A stretch of 64,000 nt of DNA from Sandaracinaceae bacterium (GCA_020633055.1 JACKEJ010000008.1:682001-746000); one strand, 5' to 3'. Positions 8,340-20,252 are shown, counted from the first letter of the stretch. Translations and numbers: made by a program. The notes: a model not told the origin generated them from the letters alone.

Positions 8340-9457
8340 GACGCAGCGAGCTCCTCGGCGGCGCGCGTGACGGCCTCGACGACCTGCTCGCGCTCCGCGG
8401 CGGACATAGTGGGAAAGAGAGGGAGCGACACGCCACGTCGCACGATGTCGACGGCGACCCAGGGTTGTCCGTCGGGCCGCGTGACCGTTGGGTCGGGGGT
8501 CACGCTCGGCACCTGCGAGAGGGCGTAGCTGAGAGGTCCAGCCTGCGCACCGTGGCGCCTGCACGCTTCGATGAACCCGTCGCGCGCGGCCTCGCTGGTG
8601 CCTGGTGGGAGCAGGGCGCCGAAGGTCTGCTGGTTGGGCAGGGCGCCCGGCGGCGACGCTTGAAACGTGAGGCCAGGCGCGTGTTCGGAGAGCTCCGTGC
8701 GCATGTGGGCCGCGTGCGCGCGCCGCCCCGCGTTGATGTCCGCGAGGCGCGCCATCTGGGCGATTCCGAGCGCGCCACCCATCTCGGTCAGGCGGTGGTT
8801 GCCCGCGTGACGTTCGAAGACGCCGGGGGCTGCCTGGCCATGGTTGCGCAACACGCGCAGGCGGCGGGCCAGCTCGACGTCGTCCGTGACGCACATGCCG
8901 CCCTCACCCGTGGTGATGACCTTGCGGGGGTGGAAGCTGAAGCAGCTCACGTCGCCCAGACTGCCACACGGCGCGCCATCTGCGAACACGCTGCCCAGCG
9001 CGCAGGCCGCGTCTTCGATGACGACCAGGCCGTCGAGCGCGGCGCGCAGGGCGGGGCCTCGCGCAGGGTTTCCGAACTGGTCGATGACGATGGCGGCGCG
9101 GGTGCGGGGGGTGCGCGCCGCCGCGAACGCCTCGGGCGTGGCGTTCCACTCGTGCGGGTCGACGTCCACCAAGGTGACGTGCGCGCCCACCGCGCGTACG
9201 GCGTGAGCGGGGCTGGGCCAGGTGAGCGCCGGCACGAGCACCTCGTCGCCCGCGCCGATGCCGAGCGCCTGCAGCGCCAGCACGAGGGCGGCCGTGCCAT
9301 TGGACACCGCGACGCCCTGCGCGCGCTGGCACTGCGCGGCCACCAGCTGCTCGAAGCGCTCCACCGCAGCGCCCTGCACCAGCATCCCGCTGCGCAGCAC
9401 GCGCAGCACCGCGTCGCACTCGGCGTCGTCCAGCAGGGGGCGGGTCATCGGGATCAT
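8336..9457 (-). CDS. DegT/DnrJ/EryC1/StrS family PLP-dependent aminotransferase
   Basis: The 373-residue protein begins IPMTRPLLDDAE and follows the DegT family order: SNGTAALVLALQALGIGAGDEV, then LVDVDPHEWN, then IEDAACALGS, then the PLP-lysine region FSFHPRKVITTGEGGM. These enzymes aminate keto-sugars for surface polysaccharides or antibiotics; some act on other substrates. The ATG at 9457 precedes the conserved IPMTRP; a second ATG at 9448 is possible. The stop overlaps the ABC ATPase start. Together with that gene it may belong to a surface-glycan or export module (inference); the substrate cannot be read. Confidence 0.9.
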   Translation of the reverse strand: MIPMTRPLLDDAECDAVLRVLRSGMLVQGAAVERFEQLVAAQCQRAQGVAVSNGTAALVLALQALGIGAGDEVLVPALTWPSPAHAVRAVGAHVTLVDVDPHEWNATPEAFAAARTPRTRAAIVIDQFGNPARGPALRAALDGLVVIEDAACALGSVFADGAPCGSLGDVSCFSFHPRKVITTGEGGMCVTDDVELARRLRVLRNHGQAAPGVFERHAGNHRLTEMGGALGIAQMARLADINAGRRAHAAHMRTELSEHAPGLTFQASPPGALPNQQTFGALLPPGTSEAARDGFIEACRRHGAQAGPLSYALSQVPSVTPDPTVTRPDGQPWVAVDIVRRGVSLPLFPTMSAAEREQVVEAVTRAAEELAAS

Positions 9458-9479
9458 GGGCCGGAGAGGATATCAGATG

Positions 9480-12860
<3,381 letters not shown>

Positions 12861-12867
12861 GCGCGCC

Positions 12868-14808
12868 TCAGTCGACGGTGCCGTGCAGGAACCACGCGGC
12901 ACGCGGGCGATCCCAGTAGACCCACAGCAGCCCGCCAGCGTCGGTCTCGGCGTAGTAGTAGTCGCGCTCGACGGTGCGCTTCCACCAACCTCCGCTCACG
13001 CGGTAGGGCCCGTACATGCGCTGCACGCGCTCGCCCTCGGGGCCCTCGGGCACGCCCACGGCCGAGCGCTCGGGGGCCGCGGCCTTGCTCGTCGCGGCGA
13101 CGGGGGTGATGGACGCGGCGGGGGCGCGCCCAGCAGCGGGTGCAGCCCCCGTGATCGATGTGACGGACGTAGCGGGGGCGCGCCCAGGGGCCGGTGCGGA
13201 CCCCGGCACGAGGGTCGGGCGCGTGGGTTGGGTGCGCAGCGGGAGGGGCCGCCGGAGGACGCGCCGCACCAGCACGCCTGCGAGAGACTCGGCCTCGGGG
13301 ACGCCAGGCTCGGACGCACGCTCGTCGAAGTCGAGCACGCCATCCGGACCCGTGTGCTCTGCTTGGGGCTCGGGGTTGGGGTGCGCGTCCGCCGCATGCG
13401 TCATGTCGCCCGTGCGGGAGACAGGGCGGGTGGGGCTCGCGGACTTGGGTGAGGCGAGGACGGGCGCCGTTGGTGCTGACGCGATGGGCTCGTAGGCCGG
13501 GCGACGCGCGAACAGCCCGCTCGCGTTGTGCTCCACGTAGGAGGCCGCTGGGGTCGGGGGCTCGAGGGTGGGCACCCACACGAAGCGCGCCTCGGGCAGG
13601 TGGGCTTCACGCACACGTGCGCGGACCACCGAGCGTGGACCGTAGGCAGCGCGCACGCGGGCCAAGGCGCGCGCCGCGGCGTGGGCGTCTCGCTTGGGGC
13701 GCAGGCCGGGGAGCACCAGCGGCTCGGCGTGGGCGCGCTCGGTGTCGGCGCGCAGGACGACCGACTCCACGGGGTGGGGCAGAGCGAGCTGCCCGAGGCG
13801 CAGCCGGATGAGCTCCACCAGGACCAGCAGGTCGCCCGTGGGGGCAGCGGGCTCGAGCATCTCTTCCGTGATACGGGTGTGCCCCTGCGGAGCGTCCAGT
13901 TCGAAGCGCAGGTGCAGCGCGCGGATGTGCTCCCCTCTCTCGCGCAGGCCCATGAGCAGCGGGTGCAGCGCCGCCTTGATGCCGAACAGCAGACGGTGGA
14001 CGTCCGCGTCGGGTGGGGTCACCTCGAAGCGCGCCTCGGTGGGCTCCTCGAAGCCCAGGGGTTGCAAGGGCAGCTGGGTGTCATCTGCGAAGAGCGAGCG
14101 GACGCGTGCGGCGTCGGGCCCGAAGCGACCTCCGAACTCGGCCGCCGGGAGCGCGAGCAGGTCCCCCAGGCCATGCACCTCCAGCATGGCGAGGTCGTCG
14201 CACAGCTCGGCGGGAAGCCCCAGCGTGCGCAGATCGGCGCCGTTGGCGAGCAGCTGCTCTTCAGCGGGGCTGCTCAACACGCGACAGCTGAGCTGCGAAC
14301 CCGCCGCGGCGTACAGACGGTAGCGATGGAAGCCCACCCAGGTGGCCCCGAACAGACCGCGCCCCTTCAGGAACGCGTGCGTGGCACGAGCCCAGGCGTC
14401 GACCCCGCCGTACAGCTTTTCCATGCCGTTGGGGTCCAGGAAGAAGGTGCTCGGGAAGTGGGTGCAAGGCTCGACCTTGGGCGAGAGCATCTGCAGACCA
14501 CTGGCCAGCTCGGCCTCGAGCGCGGTGACCCGCTCGGCTGAGACGACCCCGGTGTGCAGGCCAGGCAGACGGTCCCGCGCGGCAGCGTGCGTCAGGCCGA
14601 GGCGCAGGCCCGCAGCGATGGCTGCGCGGTTGAGGTAGGTCACGCGCGCCTCCGGCCCCTCGCCCGCGACGACGGCCGTGGGCCGGCCGCAAAATTCGGG
14701 CCGATCCTGCAGCAGGATCTGGAGCGGGAGGTCGGGCAGCTTCACGAGCGCCACACGCTCGGCCTCCGAGCCTGGTGCGCGCGGGGGCTTCGCCACGCGC
14801 TGCGTCAT
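12868..14808 (-). CDS. imuB: ImuB, catalytically inactive Y-family polymerase-like protein
   Basis: The 646-residue protein has the Y-family layout, but the active sites are degenerate: KLPDLPLQILL replaces the first metal-binding motif and FLDPNGMEKLYGG the second. This fits ImuB, which acts as a hub joining DnaE2, ImuA and the beta clamp. QLPLQP at 245-250 resembles the clamp-binding motif of ImuB. A low-complexity Ala/Pro/Thr-rich insert of roughly 120-150 residues (about 450-595), with internal near-repeats of APxxGRAPA, precedes a conserved-looking C-terminus (GGWWKRTVERDYYY to YWDRPRAAWFLHG). The product is longer than typical ImuB of about 500 residues. It overlaps imuA by 4 bp (14805-14808). 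Confidence 0.92.
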   Translation of the reverse strand: MTQRVAKPPRAPGSEAERVALVKLPDLPLQILLQDRPEFCGRPTAVVAGEGPEARVTYLNRAAIAAGLRLGLTHAAARDRLPGLHTGVVSAERVTALEAELASGLQMLSPKVEPCTHFPSTFFLDPNGMEKLYGGVDAWARATHAFLKGRGLFGATWVGFHRYRLYAAAGSQLSCRVLSSPAEEQLLANGADLRTLGLPAELCDDLAMLEVHGLGDLLALPAAEFGGRFGPDAARVRSLFADDTQLPLQPLGFEEPTEARFEVTPPDADVHRLLFGIKAALHPLLMGLRERGEHIRALHLRFELDAPQGHTRITEEMLEPAAPTGDLLVLVELIRLRLGQLALPHPVESVVLRADTERAHAEPLVLPGLRPKRDAHAAARALARVRAAYGPRSVVRARVREAHLPEARFVWVPTLEPPTPAASYVEHNASGLFARRPAYEPIASAPTAPVLASPKSASPTRPVSRTGDMTHAADAHPNPEPQAEHTGPDGVLDFDERASEPGVPEAESLAGVLVRRVLRRPLPLRTQPTRPTLVPGSAPAPGRAPATSVTSITGAAPAAGRAPAASITPVAATSKAAAPERSAVGVPEGPEGERVQRMYGPYRVSGGWWKRTVERDYYYAETDAGGLLWVYWDRPRAAWFLHGTVD

Positions 14809-15773
14809 GGACGATCCTCGGGGTCTCCGTCGCTGTCCCCAGCTGTGCTGACGCGCTTGGCGGCGAGCTTGGGGCGCACCACGACCGGCGGCGGTACCAC
14901 CGAGCGACGCGAGGCGAGCGAGGTGACGACCGCACCCGGCAACGCCAAAGACAGCTGCGCGACCGCCTCGGCCGGCGTGGGCATGCTAGCGGTCTCGGTA
15001 TCGAAGAGCGACAGCTGCACGTCTTGCGCTGACCCCTCGAGCACGGGCAACGCAGGCAGCGCCTCGAGACCAGCGGGCGCGCGTCGGCGCTCGGACGCGG
15101 GGCCCTGCAGCGTGCCCAGCTTGTTCTTGAGCACGCGCTGGGACAGCACGAACGCCCCGTCGGGGGTGCGCTCGCGCCGAGGCTCGAGACGCAACGCCAC
15201 CATGGCACCCAGCGAGGGGGCGCGGGCCTGGGAGTCGCTCAGCACGCAGAGCTGCGCGTCGTGCTTGCGCAGGAGCCCGGAGAGGCGCGTCTGCCATGGG
15301 TTGTGCGCGGCGGGCACGCGCCCCACGAGGTCCATGATGACCAGGCCGAAGCCCCCCGAGCGCACGAGCCACTCCGCCACGCGGCAGAGGCCCTCGGGAC
15401 CCTCCTTGGTGGGCACGCGCACGATGACGAGCGCGTCCAGGTCCACACCCGCCGCGACGAGGTCTGGCGGATAGAGCGGCCCGTCAGTGGGCTCGATCCA
15501 GACCACCGATTCACCCTCGCGTTGCTTCGCGAGCACCATGCTGACGGCGGTGCTGGTGCGACCCGTGGAACCGGAGAGCTCGACGATGCGACCCGCGAGG
15601 GCATCACCCTGCCAGGCATGGTGGCTCGTGTGGGAAGAAGGGGGGGGAGTGGACTCCTCCGCGACGCCGGGCAGGCCGAGCTGCGCGGACGGATGCTCCG
15701 GGTTGCGCCGAAGCGCGCTCTCCGCGGAGCCGTGATCCGCGGGGACGTGGTCATGGGTCAGAGCGAGATCCAT
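14805..15773 (-). CDS. imuA: ImuA, RecA-like protein of the mutasome
   Basis: The 322-residue protein is RecA-like but degenerate: after a low-complexity N-terminus it has RIVELSGSTGRTSTAVSM in the Walker A position, VVWIEPTDGPLYPPDL, and LVIMDLVGRVPAAHNPWQ in the Walker B area. The classical GKT is replaced (STGRTST). This fits the SulA/ImuA family that precedes imuB and dnaE2. Near the C-terminus QLSLF and QLSLAL are possible clamp or partner contacts. It is first in the cassette, and a LexA-like box lies 17 bp upstream of the ATG, so the whole cassette is probably induced by DNA damage. Confidence 0.85.
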   Translation of the reverse strand: MDLALTHDHVPADHGSAESALRRNPEHPSAQLGLPGVAEESTPPPSSHTSHHAWQGDALAGRIVELSGSTGRTSTAVSMVLAKQREGESVVWIEPTDGPLYPPDLVAAGVDLDALVIVRVPTKEGPEGLCRVAEWLVRSGGFGLVIMDLVGRVPAAHNPWQTRLSGLLRKHDAQLCVLSDSQARAPSLGAMVALRLEPRRERTPDGAFVLSQRVLKNKLGTLQGPASERRRAPAGLEALPALPVLEGSAQDVQLSLFDTETASMPTPAEAVAQLSLALPGAVVTSLASRRSVVPPPVVVRPKLAAKRVSTAGDSDGDPEDRP

Positions 15774-15790
15774 GGTGTCATCTCCAGTGT

Positions 15791-15807
15791 ACTGAACGGG
15801 TGAACAG
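15791..15807 (-). promoter_or_regulatory. LexA (SOS) box-like operator upstream of imuA
   Basis: On the minus strand the site reads CTGTTCACCCGTTCAGT. Compared with the M. xanthus LexA motif as I recall it (CTRHAMRYBYGTTCAGS) it matches at 15 of 17 positions, including all of GTTCAG. It ends 17 bp before the imuA start, where a repressor would block transcription. The motif is quoted from memory. Confidence 0.6.
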
Positions 15808-15972
15808 AATCAAGGCTGGTCCCACCATTGGATGGATCGGATGACGACGAGCGAGTGACGAGGGTGTTATCGGCCGGGCTCGTTCTGAACATAGGATCAG
15901 CCATGTGCGAGGCATACCGCAGGGGTGAGACATTCTTGTGACGAGGCCCGGGAGGCATGCGACAACGCCCGC

Positions 15973-16551
15973 ATGATCGACCCGAATCACGAGAATGTGC
16001 GTCTGCTCGGACCTTTGGCTGCCCTCGTGGGCGTCTGGGAGGGGGGCACGGGCGTCGACGAGGCTCCCAAGGAGCCCGAGCGTGACCAGCTGGCGGTGAG
16101 CAAGTACCGCGAGCGCCTGGTGCTCGAGCCCATCGGGCGCGTCGACAACCACGAGCAGGTGCTGTACGGCCTGCGCTACTCGACCATGGCGTGGCGCCAC
16201 GGCTCGGACGACAGCTTCCACGAAGAGGTGGGATACTGGCTGTGGGACGCGGCCAACAAGCAGGTCCTGCGTTCGTTCATCGTGCCGCGCGGTGTCACGG
16301 TGCAGGCGGGTGGCACCGTCGAGCCCGACGCGAAGACCTTCAGCCTCAGCGCCGTCGCCGGTTCGGGCACCTACGGCATCTGCTCGAACCTCTTCCTCGA
16401 GGAGGAGTTCAAGACCGTGCGCTACGACCTGACGGTCACGGTGCATGACGATGGTACGTTCAGCTACGAGGAGGATACCCAGCTGCAGATCAAAGGGCAG
16501 CCGGACATCTTCCACCACACGGACCGCAATCACCTGAAGCGCGTCGGCTGA
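15973..16551 (+). CDS. Nitrobindin-like heme-binding beta-barrel protein
   Basis: The 192-residue protein starts MIDPNHENVRLLGPLAALVG and has the family signature GVWEGGTG near residue 20, a central EEVGYWLWDA stretch, and the C-terminal HTDRNHLKRVG. This is the pattern of nitrobindin (formerly DUF1794, FABP-like): a ten-stranded barrel binding ferric heme, with proposed roles in NO or peroxynitrite chemistry. The ATG at 15973 was preferred to an upstream in-frame ATG (15925) because the family begins close to it. It is divergent from imuA across about 200 bp that carry the LexA-like box on the imuA side. It is convergent with cdsA. Confidence 0.78.
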   Translation: MIDPNHENVRLLGPLAALVGVWEGGTGVDEAPKEPERDQLAVSKYRERLVLEPIGRVDNHEQVLYGLRYSTMAWRHGSDDSFHEEVGYWLWDAANKQVLRSFIVPRGVTVQAGGTVEPDAKTFSLSAVAGSGTYGICSNLFLEEEFKTVRYDLTVTVHDDGTFSYEEDTQLQIKGQPDIFHHTDRNHLKRVG

Positions 16552-16659
16552 CCTGACGCGGCCGCCGTCCTCCATCGCGAGCGCGCGCTGTGCGCGGGGT
16601 TGCCAGCCCCATCCGAGGGTCTGCGGGACCGCGCTCGGGCTGGCGCGAGGGACCCCGCG

Positions 16660-17565
16660 TCAGCGCGCGTCCAGCACGTACACGGCGTAGGCCCACGTGG
16701 TCGCCGCCGTGAACATCAGGGCATCTACACGGTCCAGCAGCCCGCCGTGACCCGGCAGGATGTTGCCCGAGTCCTTCACACCAGCGCTGCGCTTGAGCAG
16801 CGACTCCAGCAGGTCACCCGCCTGGCCGAGCCCGCCGGCCACCACGCCCAGCGCGACGGCGTGGGGCACGGGGATGGGCAGCTTCATCACGTAGAGCGCG
16901 AAGAACGCGCCGCCCACCGCGCCCACCAGGCCACCGAGCGATCCCTCGATGGTCTTCTTGGGCGAGAGCTTCTCGTAGAGCTTGTGTTTCCCGAAGGCCC
17001 GGCCCGCGAAGTACGCCGCGGTGTCCGACAGGAACGCCAGCATCATCGCCAACACCACCCAGCGTGCTCCGAACGGCAGACCGTGCAGGAGGTCGACCGT
17101 GACCAGCAGTCCGCCAATGTAGATGGGCCCGCCGAACAGCCAGCCCGTGCGGGCGCCCGCCGTCTCGATGGGCTCGGGCCGCAACAGGCTCGCCACGAGC
17201 GCCACCATGCCGAGACCAAGGACGGCCGGGAAGAGGTAGGCGGGGGCGAACACCACGGTCGCCGCGAAGCCCAGGGTCGCGAGCGTGCCGATGCCTATCA
17301 GGACGGTCTGGCCGGGCATCGTCATGGCCATCAGCTCACGCGCCACGATGGCGATGGCGAGGAACGCGAACGCGTGAAAGCCCCAGCGCGGCCCGTAGAA
17401 CAGGAGCCACAAGATGACGGGGATGAGCGGCAGGGCGGAGGCGAAGCGCAGCGCGGTGCTGCCTAGCTTGCCCTTGGCGTTGCCTGCTTCGGAGGCGGAC
17501 ACGGAGTCGCTCGCCGCGGCGTCAGAAGGGCTGCTCGGCGTGGCGTCGTCTCCGCCTGTGGTCAT
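16660..17565 (-). CDS. cdsA: Phosphatidate cytidylyltransferase (CDP-diacylglycerol synthase)
   Basis: The 301-residue integral membrane protein has about eight hydrophobic helices after a low-complexity cytoplasmic N-terminus. It carries the CdsA signature near the C-terminus, SAGVKDSGNILPGHGGLLDR, preceded by SDTAAYFAGRAFGKHKL and SPKKTIEGSLGG. It makes CDP-diacylglycerol from CTP and phosphatidic acid, feeding all phospholipid synthesis. The start overlaps the uppS stop by 4 bp, the common uppS-cdsA pair of bacteria. dxr, rseP and other usual neighbours do not follow. Confidence 0.96.
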   Translation of the reverse strand: MTTGGDDATPSSPSDAAASDSVSASEAGNAKGKLGSTALRFASALPLIPVILWLLFYGPRWGFHAFAFLAIAIVARELMAMTMPGQTVLIGIGTLATLGFAATVVFAPAYLFPAVLGLGMVALVASLLRPEPIETAGARTGWLFGGPIYIGGLLVTVDLLHGLPFGARWVVLAMMLAFLSDTAAYFAGRAFGKHKLYEKLSPKKTIEGSLGGLVGAVGGAFFALYVMKLPIPVPHAVALGVVAGGLGQAGDLLESLLKRSAGVKDSGNILPGHGGLLDRVDALMFTAATTWAYAVYVLDAR

Positions 17566-18452
17566 GGGGCCTCGGGAGCGGGGTGCTTGCCCTCTTGGGG
17601 CTGGATCGTGGGAGCGGCTGGCTCTGTGGTCGGGCCATTGGCGTCGGTCGGCTCCAGCGCCGCGTCGAGGACGCGGCCGAAGCGGCGCTCGCGTGAACGG
17701 AATGACGCAAACGCCTCGTGCAGCTCAGCCAGGTCGAACTCGGGCCACAGCTTGGGGGTGAAGAAGAGCTCGGCGTAGGCCACGCCCCAGAGCAGGAAGT
17801 TGCTGATGCGCTGGTCCCCGCCCGTGCGGATCAACAGGTCGACTGGCCCGACCTCGGCGGACGGCAGGCGCGACTCCAGCAGCTGCTGCGTCACGTCGGA
17901 CGGCGCCAGACGACCCGCCGCGACGTCCTGCGCGATGGCCGCTGCCGTGTCCGCCAGCTCCTCCTGGCCCCCGTAGGAGAGGGCGAGCGTGAGGGTCATG
18001 CCGTGGAGGTGGGCGGTGTCGCGCTCGAGCGCGTGGAGCACGGTGAGCACACGCGCGGGGAGCTTGTTCAAGCGGCCTATGGCGCGCAGGCGAATCTGGT
18101 TGTCCATGAGCTCGGTCCGCTCGGACACCAGGTACTCGATGAGGAGCTCCATGAGGGCGCTGACCTCATGGCTCGGACGCTCCCAGTTCTGCTCGCTGAA
18201 GGCGTAGAGCGTGAGGGCGGACACCCCGCTGCGGCGGCACTCGCGGACGATGTCGCGCACGGTGTGGCTGCCCTGGTGGTGCCCAGCAGTGCGGAGCCGA
18301 CCGCGACTGGACGCCCAGCGTCCGTTGCCATCCATGATGATGGCGACGTGCTGAGGTGGGGCGTCGGGAGGGGCGGTCACGGGGTATCCAAGGTACAGCG
18401 CGACCGGATCGACACGCTGTGGGCGAAGGAACGACACGTAACACGGGGGCAT
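17562..18452 (-). CDS. uppS: Isoprenyl transferase (undecaprenyl diphosphate synthase)
   Basis: The cis-prenyltransferase signatures are complete: HVAIIMDGNGRWA with the catalytic Asp, GHHQGSHTVRDIV, LTLYAFSEQNWERP, LALSYGGQEEL and LLIRTGGDQRISNFLLW. The enzyme makes the undecaprenyl carrier for peptidoglycan and polysaccharides. The start at 18452 (MPPCYVSFL) has an AGGAGG stretch only 1 bp before it, which is too close for a normal Shine-Dalgarno, so the true start may be slightly downstream. The product of about 296 residues has a Pro/Thr-rich tail of some 30 residues beyond the usual family end. It is followed directly by cdsA. A parS core lies about 59 bp upstream of the start. Confidence 0.95.
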   Translation of the reverse strand: MPPCYVSFLRPQRVDPVALYLGYPVTAPPDAPPQHVAIIMDGNGRWASSRGRLRTAGHHQGSHTVRDIVRECRRSGVSALTLYAFSEQNWERPSHEVSALMELLIEYLVSERTELMDNQIRLRAIGRLNKLPARVLTVLHALERDTAHLHGMTLTLALSYGGQEELADTAAAIAQDVAAGRLAPSDVTQQLLESRLPSAEVGPVDLLIRTGGDQRISNFLLWGVAYAELFFTPKLWPEFDLAELHEAFASFRSRERRFGRVLDAALEPTDANGPTTEPAAPTIQPQEGKHPAPEAP

Positions 18453-18510
18453 TCCTCCTTCAAGCACGTGACCCCGGTGATGGCGCGTGATCTCGGGGCC
18501 GGTGTGGGTG

Positions 18511-18524
18511 GTTTCACGTGAAAC
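18511..18524. promoter_or_regulatory. parS site (ParB/Spo0J binding), copy 1
   Basis: The palindrome GTTTCACGTGAAAC is identical to the core of the widely conserved bacterial parS sequence (TGTTTCACGTGAAACA). The outer bases here are G and T, so it is 14 bp perfect rather than 16. ParB loads here and spreads to organise chromosome segregation with ParA and SMC. Confidence 0.85.
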
Positions 18525-19130
18525 TCGGCCGCACGCACCGGATCGGTTGGCCACGTCTACGAAGGCGGGGACGCGATCGCAGGTCTGCGTCCAGGGCATG
18601 GCAGGTGGTTGGACCGAGTTGACGTGGTCGGTGCGAAGCGGATGCGAGGACGCGGACCCACACACGGGCCACTTGCTGCTGGACGCGTCCCTGTGGCCGG
18701 AGCCGTACGGCCCCCGTCGCGCCCGGTCGGCGATGACGCGCGAGGATCTTGCGGGCGGGTGACGATGACAGGGGCGCTCGACGTCCGCCTAGGGCAATGT
18801 CGAGACGGGCGCTGGCCCGCATGGGGAGGCCTTCGGGTTTGGACGGCGGAGGTCTCGACCGCGCACGTCCAGGGAGGAGAGAAGCCGCTCGAGTCATGTG
18901 CGCGCATGGCGTGGGCGACCGGTCCCGCCCCCAGCGGACCTCAGGACATGGAAGTCGGCGCGGGTCTCGCACGTGAAGCGGGGATGCCGCCGTGGTGGTC
19001 TCGCACTGTGCGCCCTCGCCTCGTCACACGACCGCCCCACGCGGTGGGAGCGAACAGTCTGTACACCAGGCTGGCTGCGGCGGTCAGCGGACGACCGCCA
19101 GCGCAGGACTGCGGCCAGGCGCACCAAGGC

Positions 19131-19144
19131 GTTTCACGTGAAAC
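19131..19144. promoter_or_regulatory. parS site, copy 2
   Basis: A second perfect copy of the 14-bp parS core, flanked by C on both sides. It is 620 bp from copy 1 and 48 bp from copy 3. Confidence 0.85.
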
Positions 19145-19178
19145 CTCGTCATGTCACCCGCCATGACGCACCCGAGAC

Positions 19179-19192
19179 GTTTCACGTGAAAC
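19179..19192. promoter_or_regulatory. parS site, copy 3
   Basis: A third perfect copy of the 14-bp core, ending 2 bp from the stop codon of the dnaJ-like gene. The 48-bp spacing from copy 2 corresponds to about four and a half helical turns. Confidence 0.85.
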
Positions 19193-19194
19193 CT

Positions 19195-20103
19195 CTACTC
19201 GAGGACGAGCCCCGCGCGTACGTCGCTCTCGAATGCGGCCTCCACCGTCTCGAGGGCTGCCTCCAGCTCAGGAGACTGCCCTGCAGGCATCCGCACCTCG
19301 ACGTGAACGATGAGATCCCCGTGACCTTCCTTCCCCGGAACACCCTTCCCCCGGACTCGCAGCTTGCGACCCGTCTGGCTCCCGGCGGGCACACCCACCC
19401 GGACGTCCCCCTCGAGCGTCGGCACGCTCACCTTCGCCCCGCGGTAGGCCTCCAGCGGCGTCACGGGTACCCTCACGTGCAGCTGCGCTCCCTCTCGCCA
19501 GTACAAGGGATGCTTGGCCACAGCGACCTCGAGCATCAAGTCACCCGCGCCACCCGCGCCCGCTTGCCCCTGCCCTCGCAGTCGGATCTTGGCCCCATCC
19601 ACGACACCCGCAGGGATCTTCACCTTCACGCCCCGCACGTTGCCGCCCGAGTCGGTCATGGACAGCTCCCGCTCACAGCCCTGGAGCGCCTCGACGAAGC
19701 CGATCTCGACCGAACCCGTCACGTCCCGTCCGCGAGGTGCGCGGTGCTGACCGAAGAAGTCACCGAAGTCCTCGACGCGCGCGCCGCGCCGTCGCCCACC
19801 ACGCGCAGCCGCCCCGAACAGGTCGCCGAAGTCGAAGCCTGCGAAGGCCTCCGCACCGTGGCGGCGGGGGTCGAACCCCTCGCGCAGCCCATCCTCTCCG
19901 TACTGGTCGTAGAGCTTCCGCTTCTCCTCGTCCCCTAGGACCTCGTAGGCCTGCGAGACCTGCTTGAAGCGCTCCTCCGCACGCGGATCGTCGGGGTTGT
20001 GGTCAGGGTGGTACTTCTTCGCCAGCTTCCGAAACGCCTTCTTGATCTCGGAGCTGCCAGCGTCCCGGGCAACGCCGAGCACGTCGTAGTAGTTCTTTGC
20101 CAT
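19195..20103 (-). CDS. DnaJ/CbpA-type co-chaperone without zinc finger
   Basis: The 302-residue protein has an N-terminal J domain (KNYYDVLGVARDAGSSEIKK, HPD in KYHPDHNPDD) and a Gly/Phe-rich linker (FAGFDFGDLFG). Two C-terminal beta domains follow directly (VKIPAGVVDGAKIRLRGQG, VPTLEGDVRVGVPAG, LRVRGKGVPG). The four CxxCxGxG zinc repeats of true DnaJ are absent, so it is a CbpA-type class B co-chaperone that stimulates DnaK ATPase and holds unfolded clients. The ATG at 20103 is the only start that keeps a proper J domain. It is divergent from bioF; three parS cores lie beyond its 3' end. Confidence 0.92.
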   Translation of the reverse strand: MAKNYYDVLGVARDAGSSEIKKAFRKLAKKYHPDHNPDDPRAEERFKQVSQAYEVLGDEEKRKLYDQYGEDGLREGFDPRRHGAEAFAGFDFGDLFGAAARGGRRRGARVEDFGDFFGQHRAPRGRDVTGSVEIGFVEALQGCERELSMTDSGGNVRGVKVKIPAGVVDGAKIRLRGQGQAGAGGAGDLMLEVAVAKHPLYWREGAQLHVRVPVTPLEAYRGAKVSVPTLEGDVRVGVPAGSQTGRKLRVRGKGVPGKEGHGDLIVHVEVRMPAGQSPELEAALETVEAAFESDVRAGLVLE

Positions 20104-20252
20104 GACTTGGCCACAGCCTAAGTCGCCCTCTCCACAACACAAGCGGCCGCGCGGCGCCTCGCGGCACGTCGCCGCGGTGGTCGAACGCCACCCCTCGCCC
20201 CTCGGCCCTCCGATCCTTGACCTCCCGACGAGGCCCCCGCACAACACCCCTC

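Larger units (their letters stand above)
18453..19194. other. Gene-poor intergenic region carrying a parS cluster
   Basis: This 742-bp stretch lies between the start of uppS and the end of the dnaJ-like gene. Open frames occur on both strands, but their translations are Arg/Pro/Ser-rich with no domain, conserved motif or convincing start. The notable content is three perfect copies of the 14-mer GTTTCACGTGAAAC, plus a weaker 10-of-14 match at about 18965-18978. I see no promoter, terminator or RNA gene I can defend here apart from likely upstream signals for uppS. Confidence 0.7.

Noticed and set aside
13080..13200. Possible tandem repeat or small mobile element in imuB.
   Set aside because: It stays in frame and encodes the low-complexity linker of ImuB.
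18487..19166. Open frames in the parS region (for example plus-strand 18487-18762 and 18609-19166).
   Set aside because: No motif, no ribosome site, Arg/Ser-rich translations on all strands; the parS palindromes read as VSRET or FHVK by chance.
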